Source: JANJUB01 sp040081075 (lineage in GTDB: Bacteria; Armatimonadota; Fimbriimonadia; Fimbriimonadales; Fimbriimonadaceae). From it: 64,000 nt of DNA. The stretch is from assembly GCA_040081075.1 (NCBI GenBank), contig JBEBHJ010000002.1, forward strand, positions 1 to 64,000. The letters are read 5' to 3'. Below the pieces are notes generated by a model that ran no database searches, was not told the origin of the DNA, and saw nothing but the letters and a program-made list of their open reading frames with translations. How positions within the stretch are numbered: position 1 is the stretch's first letter; the number at the start of each line of letters is the position of its first letter. A program made the position numbers and the translations under genes. Shown piece by piece: positions 50,687-59,887 of this stretch.

Positions 50687-51315
50687 GAAAGTTAGTTTTT
50701 TGGGGCTTACTTGGCTGGGGCGCACTTGCTCAGGCTCAGGTGAAGATGCAAGTTTTTGTAGAAGGCAAGTTAATCGGCACGGCGACAGTCACGCAGAAGC
50801 TTCGACAAGACGGATCGAAGCAAGTGCAGATGTCGATGGAAGTAAAGAACGGGGCCGACCCCGTAGTCCTGCGCTCGGAGTCGATCTATCTCCCTTCGGG
50901 GGCGCCATTGCGCAAGTACCAAGAAGTTTCGGTGCCGGCTCAGAAGATGAGGCGAACGACAATCGTTGAGTTTTCGGCAAAAGGAGCGAAAGTCGTGGTC
51001 GATTTGAACGGAACGCGCTCGACCAAGGAGATTCCCCTGGCAGCGAACCTAAATCGAGAGGATAAAAGCGAGTTTTGGTTTGTTCGAGATAAACCGAAGA
51101 CTGGGGCAACGGTTTCGTCGTACACGTTTAGCGTTGAAACTTTAACCTGGGAAGCCGTAAAGACAAGCTATGAAGGCGACGAAGAAATTACGGTTGGGGG
51201 CAAGAAAGTTATGGCCCATAAGACGGTTACGGCTCGCGGTGCGGCTTATGTTGATGACGCTGGTTTGCCGCTGAAGCTTGATTTAGGCAATGGCGCGATG
51301 GAACGCATCTGGTAG
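50683..51315 (+). CDS. Exported protein of unknown function
   Basis: 210 residues with a signal peptide (LVFWGLLGWGALAQAQ). The mature part is beta-rich, with long strand-forming stretches such as VEGKLIGTATVTQKLRQDG, VVVDLNGTRSTKEIPLA and ITVGGKKVMAHKTVTARG. The general plan (attribute-like repeated strands, soluble outer domain) is shared with other exported proteins here, but no family is recognised. The ATGA overlap with the flavoprotein gene suggests joint expression. Confidence 0.65.
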   Translation: MRKLVFWGLLGWGALAQAQVKMQVFVEGKLIGTATVTQKLRQDGSKQVQMSMEVKNGADPVVLRSESIYLPSGAPLRKYQEVSVPAQKMRRTTIVEFSAKGAKVVVDLNGTRSTKEIPLAANLNREDKSEFWFVRDKPKTGATVSSYTFSVETLTWEAVKTSYEGDEEITVGGKKVMAHKTVTARGAAYVDDAGLPLKLDLGNGAMERIW

Positions 51316-51359
51316 CCGTGGTCGAGATTCCGTCGCTTGTTAACCCCCACCATCGATCG

Positions 51360-52445
51360 CTATCGCGGCGAAGCTCCCCTTGGCAGGGGGAGAACGCTCG
51401 GCGATTTGTACCAAGCCACCACGGCTCGATGATCTGACACTACGTCCGGTAGTACGACACAGCGAATCGGCTTGATTCCTCTACTCAATAAATAATCCGA
51501 ACAATGGTTCGGAATCGTGCTCTTGAGGGTGTAGCCAAATCCGCGCCCACTTGTTCGGAAGGCGTCGGTCCAGGTTTGGGTCAACTGGCGGTAGTTAGGG
51601 CCGAGGGGTTGCTCGTTGAGGTCGCCTGCGACGATAGACGGAAGGGGTGAGTCGCCTAGTTTTGACAGAGTTGAGAATTGGGCGGTTCTTACTCTCGCCA
51701 GCTCTCCAAGTTGCCAGATTAGCTTGCCTAGCCCATATCTTCCGGTATGACCGGGGGAGAAGTGTGCGGTGTAAAGATTCAGTTTGATTCTTTTCACCTT
51801 GGCGACAACGGCGGTGATCGCTTTCACATCGGTTGCATTCTGTTCGTGCGGCATTTCCGGCACATCAATGATGTCGCGGCTCAAGATGTCGCCACGGACC
51901 GCGACGATCTCGAAGATTGCTTTGTGCATCTCATATGGGGCGAGAGCATGGGCGAGACTTGCGGGCATGCCGTCGGGATGAACGATCGGACCGGCTTCTT
52001 GAAGAAACAAAATGTCCGGTGATTCTCGTTCTATGAGGGCCGCGACCAAATCTGACCCTTCTAATCCGTGCTCCATATTGAGTGTCATCACCTTGAGGTC
52101 GTCTGGTTTCGGCACTTCTTGATGACCCAAGCAGGGGAAGGAGATGATCACGGCGGGGATGATTGCAGAGAAAACAGGCAGGAGCCTGGTTCTTAGCGGG
52201 ATCGTTTTAAGGGAGATTCCGATGAGTGGAATGGAGGCGAGGATGATAAAGACGAGGTCGGGAATGATGGCAATGAGTTGGTAAAACCAACCCGCGCCGA
52301 ATAGTCCGAGGCGTGTGGCTTGGAGGAATGCAAGCAAGATAGCCCACGCCCAAAGAGTCTTCAACACGCCAGGTTTAAACGCTTTTGGTTTGGCTTTGGT
52401 GCCTGCTTGATTCCCTATCCTGGTTCTTATGCTGGTAGTCTGCAT
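51360..52445 (-). CDS. Membrane-anchored endonuclease/exonuclease/phosphatase family protein
   Basis: 361 residues. Three hydrophobic helices occupy about 25-110 (for example LWAWAILLAFLQATRLGLFG). The EEP domain then has the full motif set: VMTLNMEHGLEG, DILFLQEAGP (Glu), LYTAHFSPGH, VAGDLNEQPLG (Asp and Asn), and VSDHRAVVAWY at the end (Asp and His). It may cut phosphodiester or phospho-ester bonds at the outer face of the inner membrane. Similar proteins stand near cell-envelope genes. The substrate is unknown. Its start is three bases from the divergent methyltransferase start. Confidence 0.85.
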   Translation of the reverse strand: MQTTSIRTRIGNQAGTKAKPKAFKPGVLKTLWAWAILLAFLQATRLGLFGAGWFYQLIAIIPDLVFIILASIPLIGISLKTIPLRTRLLPVFSAIIPAVIISFPCLGHQEVPKPDDLKVMTLNMEHGLEGSDLVAALIERESPDILFLQEAGPIVHPDGMPASLAHALAPYEMHKAIFEIVAVRGDILSRDIIDVPEMPHEQNATDVKAITAVVAKVKRIKLNLYTAHFSPGHTGRYGLGKLIWQLGELARVRTAQFSTLSKLGDSPLPSIVAGDLNEQPLGPNYRQLTQTWTDAFRTSGRGFGYTLKSTIPNHCSDYLLSRGIKPIRCVVLPDVVSDHRAVVAWYKSPSVLPLPRGASPR

Positions 52446-52448
52446 ACG

Positions 52449-53582
52449 ATGCGGGAAGATGCGCTGGCGGCCTCACGGGGCCTTAAACCCACTCCGGGCA
52501 ACCTTGAAAAGATAGGAGGAGAGTTTGGAGTAGAAGTTGCGCGTTGGGCGTTTGGGCAATGGGAATGGCGAAGCCGAGCGAAAGCAAAGTTTGCGAAGGC
52601 GGCGGAAATGCTTTTTGACCGGGAAGCGCTTGAGATGGCAAGTCACGAGGAGGTTGCCGCCTTTCATGCATCGCTGTTTCCGCCGGGTGTAAAGGTGGCT
52701 GATTTGACGTGTGGAATCGGTGCGGATACTATTGCGCTCGCGCGCGATCATCAGGCGGTGGGATTTGAAATCGATTCGGATCGCGCGGATTATGCTCGGC
52801 ACAACCTAAGTGTCCATGGGGCTGCGGCTTTGGTTCTTTGTGGCGACAGTTTAGGTGCTCCCGTTGATTGGGAGTATGCGTTTGCCGACCCTGCCCGCCG
52901 GACTGGAGAAGCGGGACGAGGGCGAAGGGTTTCTCGAGACGGCTCTGCGTATTCGCCTTCGGTCGATAGTCTCTTGGCGCACTTTCAGGGCTTGAAAGGC
53001 TGGATTGTCAAGTTGAGCCCGTTGCTTTCGGATTCGGTCTTGGCGGGAGTTTCGGCTACGCAGATTTATGTTTCGCACCAGGGCGAGTGCAAAGAAGTTT
53101 TGTGTACGAACTTGCCCTTGCCTGGTTTGCGCGAAGCGGGCGTTTGGGCCTATCAAATTGAATCTGGAGCCTGGCTCGGAGGAGCCTTGTTAGCTTCGAC
53201 GGAGAAGGGGTGCGGATCGGTTTATGAGGCTGACCCGGCGGCGATTCGTTCTCATGGTTTGGATGCTCTGTGCGCGCAACTTGGGCTTGAACATTTGGGC
53301 GATAGTAACGGATACCTCGTCGGGAAATCTGGGATGCAAAGCCCGTGGCTCAAGGAGTTTGAAGTGATCGCGGATGTTGGGAACGACGAGCGTCGCCTGA
53401 AGGAATTGATCAGAGATATTGGGCCGAAGAACTTGATTGTCAAGCAACGCGGCTGCGACTTGGACCCGGAAAAGGTGGCCAGAAAGCTGCATCCCAAATC
53501 GTCAGAAAGGGGATTAGCGCTTCATGTTTTGGCTTATCCGGTCGGGAAGTCGATTCGGTATGTTTTGGCGAGGGTTAAGTAG
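52449..53582 (+). CDS. Class I SAM methyltransferase with THUMP-like C-terminal domain
   Basis: 377 residues from the ATG at 52449; the extension to 52320 lies in the divergent gene and is unlikely. SAM motif I is VADLTCGIGADTIALARD near 90, then AVGFEIDSDRADYARHN, and the FADPARR motif near 148 marks the group of DUF-type rRNA/tRNA-like methyltransferases with a THUMP-like tail. The C-terminus (LIVKQRGCDLDPEKVARKL) is the THUMP-like domain, which may bind RNA. The target is unknown. Confidence 0.82.
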   Translation: MREDALAASRGLKPTPGNLEKIGGEFGVEVARWAFGQWEWRSRAKAKFAKAAEMLFDREALEMASHEEVAAFHASLFPPGVKVADLTCGIGADTIALARDHQAVGFEIDSDRADYARHNLSVHGAAALVLCGDSLGAPVDWEYAFADPARRTGEAGRGRRVSRDGSAYSPSVDSLLAHFQGLKGWIVKLSPLLSDSVLAGVSATQIYVSHQGECKEVLCTNLPLPGLREAGVWAYQIESGAWLGGALLASTEKGCGSVYEADPAAIRSHGLDALCAQLGLEHLGDSNGYLVGKSGMQSPWLKEFEVIADVGNDERRLKELIRDIGPKNLIVKQRGCDLDPEKVARKLHPKSSERGLALHVLAYPVGKSIRYVLARVK

Positions 53583-53637
53583 TTGGACTCCAGTTCGGAA
53601 CTTCGGCTCGTTTGAGGATGTTGATGAGGCTAGTGAC

Positions 53638-54294
53638 ATGAAAGTTGTTGTGTTTTCTTTGGCAGTCGGGCTGCTTTTTGTCGGCGTGGCGTGCCAGTCA
53701 CCGAAGTCGGCGGCAAAGGCGCAGCCTGACAAGACAGCGGTCAAGGTGGATTTCGGGGCACTTTCAAACAGATGGAACGGAGCGCTCGAACAGGTGTTTG
53801 TTGAAAACTCGAGAGCGCTCGCAGGTTCGCCGTATTCTCCGTTTGCCCCCAACGCGAGGCCAGCGAGGTTCGGCGGCGCATTGAGGTCACCAGCAATATC
53901 CTCTTTCGATCGCCACGTGTCCGGCGCATCTAGCGCAATGTTCGGTTCGACGAACCTTGATCAAGCCAGGCTGGTGGTGAGTATTGCAGACGCGGGGTTG
54001 GTTGGATACACGACGATGTTCTCCAACAACGGCAAGTTCACCCACAAGTGGATCGAAGACTTCATTGGCGATCTTCCTCGAGGTGGGCGGGCCGGCGTGT
54101 CGAAACTTGTGAGCGATGCGACAATTACGCTGAAAGCCGGGGCGAGTTCCGGAACCAGCGGAGAATGGACCTATGAGTTTCGTACAATCAAGTTCAGCGA
54201 CAAGACCTGCTTCAAATGTCACGCCGACAAGAAGCCGGGAGACACGGCGGCACATATGCTCTATGCGTTTGCAAAGGCCGGGCCGAGCAAATAG
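53638..54294 (+). CDS. Lipoprotein with a CxxCH haem-binding motif
   Basis: 218 residues from the ATG at 53638. The signal peptide ends in a lipobox (VGLLFVGVACQS), so the mature protein begins with a lipidated Cys. One CFKCH motif near residue 197 is a c-type haem site, and the tail after it is short. The middle part (about 70-185) resembles the small DUF3365-like haem sensor layout but is not certain. It may be a periplasmic electron carrier or a haem sensor. The frame from 53524 only adds an unlikely N-terminus. Confidence 0.65.
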   Translation: MKVVVFSLAVGLLFVGVACQSPKSAAKAQPDKTAVKVDFGALSNRWNGALEQVFVENSRALAGSPYSPFAPNARPARFGGALRSPAISSFDRHVSGASSAMFGSTNLDQARLVVSIADAGLVGYTTMFSNNGKFTHKWIEDFIGDLPRGGRAGVSKLVSDATITLKAGASSGTSGEWTYEFRTIKFSDKTCFKCHADKKPGDTAAHMLYAFAKAGPSK

Positions 54295-54329
54295 GTCCAA
54301 TGTTAGGCTCCCGTTTGAAGTAAGGGGAG

Positions 54330-56345
54330 TTAACTAACTTTAAGGTGGCGCTCCCACCAGGCTACGATTTCTCCTAGGCGGTGAATCCGTAAGTCCGGAG
54401 GGCCGGTTCTTGACATTCCGTGAAATGTGCTGACCGGGTAACGGATGAAGCGGGCTTCGATTCCCTCGTGGCACAGCGCGCCGTAGACCTGCTCGCTTTG
54501 TTCGATGTTACACCTCAAATCGCCTTCGGAGTGAATGATTAGCATTGGGGTTTTGACGTTCTTGAAGTATTTGATCGGAGATTGGTCCCAGAGGGCGGTG
54601 ATATCGCCGAAGAACACGCCGGGCCAGTATTGGTCCTCAGGGGTGATGAAGTCGCTGGTGCCACCAAAATTGGCCATGTTCGAAACGCATCGATCGGTGA
54701 TCGCCGCCTTGAAATCGTTCGTGTGGCCGACAGCCCAGTTTGTCATGTATCCGCCGTAGCTTCCACCCATCACTCCCATTTGGCCAGGGTGAATGAAGGG
54801 TTGGTGCTGCATCCAACGGATAACGGTCTGGATATCCACCCAATCACGATCTCCCCAACTTCCCTTTATTGCCTTACAGTGATCCTCGCCATAACCCTTT
54901 GAGCCGCGCGGGTTGGAGTAAACAACCACATAGCCTTGAGCGGCCAGAAGCTGGAATTCGTGGAAAAACCCGACGCCGTACTGGGCATGGGGGCCGCCGT
55001 GAATTTCGAGCACAACCGGATAGCGCTTGGGGGCGAGATATTCGGTTGGGAGCATGACCCAAGCGTGAACTTGATGCCCGTCATCTGATTCAAGCCACAT
55101 TTCCTCAGGTTCGGAGAGTTTCAACTCTTCAAGCAAAGGGGCGTTGTATGAGGTGAGAACTTCGGGTTCATCTTTGTGCTTGGTGATATCGTAAACCGCA
55201 ATTTCGCCCGGCTTTTGCGTGGTGCCAAAGACGCACGCGATCTTCTCGCCATCAGCACTAAGATTGCCCATGAGGCTCACATGTTTACCCTTTGTCAGGA
55301 TTTGCAGTCCGCCCTTTTCGACTTCAACGAAGCCGATTTGGGTTTCGCCGTGATGACCTACACTTACGTAGATAGCTTTGCTGTCGGGCGACCACTCAAC
55401 TACCGCATCGGCAGCCATAACGCGGGTATCGCTCATGGTACCGGTGGTGAGACAGTAATCATCATCAACGGTTAGGCATCGGCCCGCCCCGCCCTCGGAA
55501 GGAATTACCCAAAGGCGATCGTTAAGGCATCCCCAACCGGCGTCATCATCGTTGCCTAGGTATGCGATTTGTTTTCCGTTGGGCGACCATTTCAGCGTCC
55601 CTTTTGAGCCAAACGGGATTCCCTTAAGCTCCCAAACCTGACCATCTTCAATCGTGACTCTAACGACCCGGATATCGACCTTTTCGAACTGGGGGCGCTT
55701 ACCGCGAGGGTGACCTATGACGAGTTCCTTTGAATCGGGAGACCAATCAAAATCGTACCAACCCATGACGCACTCGGCGAAGACCACTTTATGCTCGCCG
55801 GTGGCGACGTTGACGATATAGACGGCGAAGCGCTGATCTAAGAAATATCCGTCATCATCAAGGCGATACCAATCTTTGGTGATGATTCTCGGTGGAGTAG
55901 AAAGCCCTTTTTCTTTGCGCTCTTTTTCTGCCGCTTCAGTCCAAAGGGGATCGGTTTCGCGGAAGGTGAACGCAATCCAGTTGGAATCCGGAGACCACGA
56001 CATGGCGCCGATGCTTCCTTCTGGCAAGCTGGTTAGCTTTTGGGCTTCGCCACCCGCGGTATTTATCGTGAAGATTTGGGGTTTTTTACCCTCGCGCCCG
56101 CTGATAAAGGCGATTTTCGAGCCATCCTTTGACCACCGACCGCTACCGGCTCCGCCTTCGCCACTCGTCCATTGCTGGGTGTGGCCTTCCATGTCAACGG
56201 TGAAGAGGTTCGAAATATATTTGTTTTTGTCGAGATCGACGTGCTTCTTTCCAAAGAGAATTCGGGTTCCATCGGGGCTGACTTGGGCGTCCCCAATAAA
56301 ATGGAGTCGCAACAAATCCTCGGCGGCAATTAATCTTTTGGGCAT
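54330..56345 (-). CDS. S9 prolyl-oligopeptidase-family peptidase
   Basis: 671 residues. The first 390 form a beta propeller of PD40/TolB-like repeats (VSPDGTRILFGKKHV; WSPDSNWIAFTF; WSPDSKELVIG). The alpha/beta-hydrolase half has GGSYGGYMTNW with the nucleophilic Ser near 535, LIIHSEGDLRCNIEQS with Asp near 617 and a late His in STFHGMSRTG. It cleaves short peptides, often after acyl-amino or prolyl residues. No signal peptide is seen. A TAACCT hexamer lies 6 nt before the ATG. Confidence 0.92.
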   Translation of the reverse strand: MPKRLIAAEDLLRLHFIGDAQVSPDGTRILFGKKHVDLDKNKYISNLFTVDMEGHTQQWTSGEGGAGSGRWSKDGSKIAFISGREGKKPQIFTINTAGGEAQKLTSLPEGSIGAMSWSPDSNWIAFTFRETDPLWTEAAEKERKEKGLSTPPRIITKDWYRLDDDGYFLDQRFAVYIVNVATGEHKVVFAECVMGWYDFDWSPDSKELVIGHPRGKRPQFEKVDIRVVRVTIEDGQVWELKGIPFGSKGTLKWSPNGKQIAYLGNDDDAGWGCLNDRLWVIPSEGGAGRCLTVDDDYCLTTGTMSDTRVMAADAVVEWSPDSKAIYVSVGHHGETQIGFVEVEKGGLQILTKGKHVSLMGNLSADGEKIACVFGTTQKPGEIAVYDITKHKDEPEVLTSYNAPLLEELKLSEPEEMWLESDDGHQVHAWVMLPTEYLAPKRYPVVLEIHGGPHAQYGVGFFHEFQLLAAQGYVVVYSNPRGSKGYGEDHCKAIKGSWGDRDWVDIQTVIRWMQHQPFIHPGQMGVMGGSYGGYMTNWAVGHTNDFKAAITDRCVSNMANFGGTSDFITPEDQYWPGVFFGDITALWDQSPIKYFKNVKTPMLIIHSEGDLRCNIEQSEQVYGALCHEGIEARFIRYPVSTFHGMSRTGPPDLRIHRLGEIVAWWERHLKVS

Positions 56346-56422
56346 GGGAATAGGTTACCATTTGACATTGGCCCACGGGGTCCCATCGCCTCCTTCCGGC
56401 CCAGCCGGGGACGGGATTAAGC

Positions 56423-57061
56423 CTATTTGCGCCGTCGGCGAAATAGCGCGATTCCACCGAGCATGGCGACAATCGAAGCGGGTTCGGGGACGGCCGTTAG
56501 GGTTGCACCGAAATTGGCGTAAGGGTCGCCACCCCAACTGTAGTTAATCCACTCTGAACCGGCGTCGGATTGCCAGAAGAAATCATCGCTGAACCCGACC
56601 GTGGCTGGGTTGAAATAGGCCAAGCCAATCTGACCGGCCGCACCTTGTCGGTTATAGGCCTCAATCGTCCAGAGGAAGTGATCTGGGACTACGATTTGAG
56701 GGATGGCAAAGTGATACTCGTTCAAACCCGTGAGAATGTTGATGGACGAGAACAGGTTGCTGGTGTAGAACGCTTCGGCGGGACGCTGGGTGAACTCGTC
56801 CATGTAGCGGAATCTTATTCTGGCGTCCATGGTGCCCGCTTCGGTGCCATTGTAGCTCATCATCAATTTGAGATCGGTGATTTGGCGAGGGCCATTGGCA
56901 AGCCATATTTCATCGCCCATCTCGGCACTGTTGTTCAGCCAAGATGGAAGTAAGGGTTGCGAGTTGTTCAAGGAGCTCGTCGAGTTATCGTAAACGATAG
57001 TCTGAGCTACTGAACGGGAAAGGCAACAAACGGCACAAAAAAGAAAAATAAATGAGCGCAT
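56423..57061 (-). CDS. PEP-CTERM sorted exported protein
   Basis: 212 residues with a signal peptide (FIFLFCAVCCLSRSVAQ). The end VPEPASIVAMLGGIALFRRRRK is a complete PEP-CTERM signal: the VPEP motif, a hydrophobic stretch and a basic tail, which exosortase cleaves. The mature part is a beta-sandwich-like domain without known enzymatic motifs. It implies an exosortase elsewhere in the genome, since none is in the window. It follows the large exported protein gene after a hairpin. Confidence 0.9.
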   Translation of the reverse strand: MRSFIFLFCAVCCLSRSVAQTIVYDNSTSSLNNSQPLLPSWLNNSAEMGDEIWLANGPRQITDLKLMMSYNGTEAGTMDARIRFRYMDEFTQRPAEAFYTSNLFSSINILTGLNEYHFAIPQIVVPDHFLWTIEAYNRQGAAGQIGLAYFNPATVGFSDDFFWQSDAGSEWINYSWGGDPYANFGATLTAVPEPASIVAMLGGIALFRRRRK

Positions 57062-57075
57062 GATAAAAGGTTAGG

Positions 57076-57101
57076 GCCCTGCCGAACGGATTCGGCAGGG
57101 C
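57076..57101 (-). terminator. Terminator hairpin after the large exported protein
   Basis: A perfect 11-bp stem with a 4-nt loop, 11 bases past the stop of the large exported protein gene. On the minus strand it is followed by CTAACCTTTTA, a weak T tract. Confidence 0.65.
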
Positions 57102-57111
57102 AGGTTTGGTC

Positions 57112-59307
57112 TTAGTTGAACTGAATGCCAACTTGGTCGAGGTGCATACGCCAACGCTGATCGGATGATCCGGCCGGCGAGGAGTGCAGAACAAGCATCC
57201 GAACTTCTCGGCTGCTTGCCTGAATGAAGCGACTCACGTTGCTCGTGATCGGAATCACAACCTGAGAGTCCACATTGGTTGCCGCTCGGCTATCAATTTG
57301 CTCCCAGTCGTTGAGCGTCCAGTTCCAAAGCCTGATCACTTGAACTGGGTTTGCCGTCGTTGGCAAAGAGTTCTTTGATTCGACACCTACGATGAGCGAA
57401 GTGACGCCGGTTGGAGCGGTCATGCTTGTGCTGATGCCCGTACCAGAACGTGTACCGGTAAACGTTGGGCCAACTTCCAAGCGATCTTCATCGGATTGGT
57501 GCAGGCTGGCGAGCGTCCCGGAGAACTGAACACCGTTTTCAACGGCAAAGCTCGAGACGGGGTCAAGGGTCAAAGGTGCCTTGGTTGCAGCGGTGAGCTG
57601 CGTGCCGGTTCCGGGTTTGAACAAGCCCAGCGTGGACTTGCTGTTGACGGGAGCGACGTTACAGTCGAAGCGGAAGTTGAACAGCGAGCTGTACTTCAGC
57701 GGGTTTGGTGTGCCAACCCCAAAGGTGCCGGTTGACCAAGTGATCTTGTTGCCGGTTCGAGCTGAAGTCCACTGATTTGTGGCGTTCTGGTCAATATCGC
57801 GGAATCCGATATTGGTTACAGTTGCACCGGCCGGAACTGGTACGGAGAACTCGCGAACTTGGCGATCTAGATCGTGGTTGTAAACCGCATATTCATAGTG
57901 GTAGACGCCGCCACCAAGATTTGTGGTTTGAACCGCGACGATAACATCGCCTTCGTTGTTTGGTGTTGCCGTCGAGCGCATTTCGCCCCATTGGTTGATC
58001 ACCGGACCCTGGACTTGAGCCGTTATGGTGCTGAAGTTCCAGGATGATCCACTCCAAGATGCAGTTGCCTGACGTGAGCCGACATTGTTGTACTTATCGA
58101 AGTCATTGGCGTTAATGTAGTAGGCCTCATAAAAGAACTGCGAGCCAGCGACATTCAGATCGGCGTCGGCGACTTCGAGTCGATGGGCGACGGGGTCGCT
58201 TCCGAACTCGCTTCCATTGTTACGGCGTGTGCAGTCGTTTACGTAGTTCGAGAAGTAGGAATTTTGGCAAGTCCAAACTCCGGTGAAAGGATTTACTTCA
58301 TCGCGACCACCGAGGTAGTTTCGGTCGCTATTGTTTCCGGTGCCGTAGGTGTCAGAGCAGTTAGGTCCGAGCAGGGAGCCGGTACCTGGGTTTTGACAGG
58401 ATCCGCAACCCGATGAGTTAGTTGCAAAGAAGCCATGCTTCAACCAGGACCATCCGATTTGCTCGAGTCGGCCGTTGTTGATGCGGTACAGGTTCATCGC
58501 GATCACGGGGTGAGCGACTTGCATCGGAGCAGCCCACGGAATGTTCGAAGTTCCGACATTACAGGATGTGGTTGACATTGAAAGACCATTTCGACCCGTC
58601 GGGAATGTCCCAAGGCGGCCGATCGAGGTGAGGCTGCTCATGGCAGAGAGCGAAACGTCGATTGCGGCGTTGGGGCCGGCTTCTGGAGGACCATCAACTT
58701 TGATTTCGCCGCCACCATCGGTGATTTCCGAGTCCCCGAAAATGTTCATGGTTGCTACGAGCGTCCCAGCCAGTTCGGGGCGACCAAGCTGTTGAGCGCC
58801 GGCTGGTGTGAGCAACACATCCATTTGTCCGATAGTGAGCTCTTCATCCTTGATGCGATAGATCGGACGAGGATTTTGGAATTCGAATGCGGTGATTGCA
58901 GCCTTGCCGGTGCCAATTTTGAACTCGAGTGTATTCGTAGCGGTTCGAGTTGGCGCGACGGTAAAACCGTTCGCGCTGAGATTTCCCTTCTTACTGATGA
59001 GCGTGAATCCGCCTTTGTGACTGATTTCGCCGCCATCGAATCGTGTGAGCGCGCCATTTTTTAGAGTGAATTGTAAGTCGCTAAACGCAATAGCGAATCC
59101 GCTTGAAGCCTCGCCGCTGGTCATGTCGTTCTCGGCCGTAGGATTAACCTTCAACGAGAGTCCGTTGGACTTCAGGATTGACGGGAAAAAGCTGATCGTT
59201 GACCGTCCACCCTTGATTCGAAGGTAACGCTCTCCGTTATCCATCCGGGTTACGCCGATTACGCCAACAACAGCTGCTGACGCCAAAATTGCACCAAAAT
59301 ATTTCAT
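57112..59307 (-). CDS. Large exported protein of unknown function
   Basis: 731 residues. The signal-like start is MKYFGAILASAAVVGVIGVT. The next 170 residues are beta-rich (FAIAFSDLQFTLKNGALTRF). The rest carries several conserved stretches: AMNLYRINNGRLEQIGWSWL, a Cys-rich CGSCQNPGTGSLLGPNCSD, NYLGGRDEVNPFTGVWTC and HYEYAVYNHDLDRQVREFSV. The cysteines suggest disulfides or metal. This pattern (SWLKHGF near a GSCxxP stretch) occurs in large exported proteins of Planctomycetes and related phyla, whose function is unknown. An AGGTGG site lies 6 nt before the ATG, so initiation is leadered. Confidence 0.65.
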   Translation of the reverse strand: MKYFGAILASAAVVGVIGVTRMDNGERYLRIKGGRSTISFFPSILKSNGLSLKVNPTAENDMTSGEASSGFAIAFSDLQFTLKNGALTRFDGGEISHKGGFTLISKKGNLSANGFTVAPTRTATNTLEFKIGTGKAAITAFEFQNPRPIYRIKDEELTIGQMDVLLTPAGAQQLGRPELAGTLVATMNIFGDSEITDGGGEIKVDGPPEAGPNAAIDVSLSAMSSLTSIGRLGTFPTGRNGLSMSTTSCNVGTSNIPWAAPMQVAHPVIAMNLYRINNGRLEQIGWSWLKHGFFATNSSGCGSCQNPGTGSLLGPNCSDTYGTGNNSDRNYLGGRDEVNPFTGVWTCQNSYFSNYVNDCTRRNNGSEFGSDPVAHRLEVADADLNVAGSQFFYEAYYINANDFDKYNNVGSRQATASWSGSSWNFSTITAQVQGPVINQWGEMRSTATPNNEGDVIVAVQTTNLGGGVYHYEYAVYNHDLDRQVREFSVPVPAGATVTNIGFRDIDQNATNQWTSARTGNKITWSTGTFGVGTPNPLKYSSLFNFRFDCNVAPVNSKSTLGLFKPGTGTQLTAATKAPLTLDPVSSFAVENGVQFSGTLASLHQSDEDRLEVGPTFTGTRSGTGISTSMTAPTGVTSLIVGVESKNSLPTTANPVQVIRLWNWTLNDWEQIDSRAATNVDSQVVIPITSNVSRFIQASSREVRMLVLHSSPAGSSDQRWRMHLDQVGIQFN

Positions 59308-59449
59308 GAAACCACCTGCCGCAACACTGCGGGCTAAGAGTGGAATTTACCTTAACAGCTCTAAAAGTCGATTTAGCTCGGTGTAAACCAGCAAAATTGC
59401 GAGGCAGGCCATTGTTGTATTGCCGCGTTGAGCAGTTCCATAATCAACA

Positions 59450-59863
59450 GTGCCCATATTGTTGGTGACTTCAGCCCTGGCGAGCAGCATCTGGCTGTCT
59501 GACGTATCGCCGACCTTAAGACTTGAATTCGGCTCCGTAATCGGACGCGACCGGTTAGGTTATTCCCACATAAAGACCCGATTTCCCGATGCTCTCAAGG
59601 TGGAGCTTCGTTCGGCGGGCGGAAAGGTCGTGTTTCCGATAAGTTTTCAGCGCTTGAATCGAAACAATCTGGCTAGTGTCAGGGCCTATCGAAAGATGCT
59701 TGAGAACGCGCCTGCGAGAGGAAATGGTGATGAACTCCCTGGAGAACAACTTGGAGCTCAGGAGTATTTCTTGGAAACCCGCCCCGTCCGGCCAGGAACC
59801 AACCCAGAGGTAGCTTACTCTGAGGCAATAATGCAGCGCGACAGGCTGCCAGTGGCGCAGTGA
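59450..59863 (+). CDS. Exported N-terminal region, probably the separated front of the BNR protein
   Basis: 137 residues from a GTG. The start MPILLVTSALASSIW is signal-like, so the product would be exported. The rest (YSHIKTRFPDALKVELRSAG, then RPVRPGTNPEVAYSEAIMQR) has no known domain. It ends in a TGA (59861-59863) that lies in the same frame as the BNR gene, whose first codon is 25 bases on. The SEAIMQRDRLP stretch before the stop resembles the linker that precedes the W-x-x-GPTN start of such repeat proteins. So it is probably the broken front of one gene and not a separate protein. Confidence 0.5.
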   Translation: MPILLVTSALASSIWLSDVSPTLRLEFGSVIGRDRLGYSHIKTRFPDALKVELRSAGGKVVFPISFQRLNRNNLASVRAYRKMLENAPARGNGDELPGEQLGAQEYFLETRPVRPGTNPEVAYSEAIMQRDRLPVAQ

Positions 59864-59887
59864 TCTTGGTTCTCCGGCGGAAAATCC

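Noticed and set aside
59861..59863. Selenocysteine at the TGA in front of the BNR gene
   Set aside because: No redox context (VAQ-TGA-SWF) and no convincing SECIS-type hairpin within 40 nt; a point mutation is simpler.
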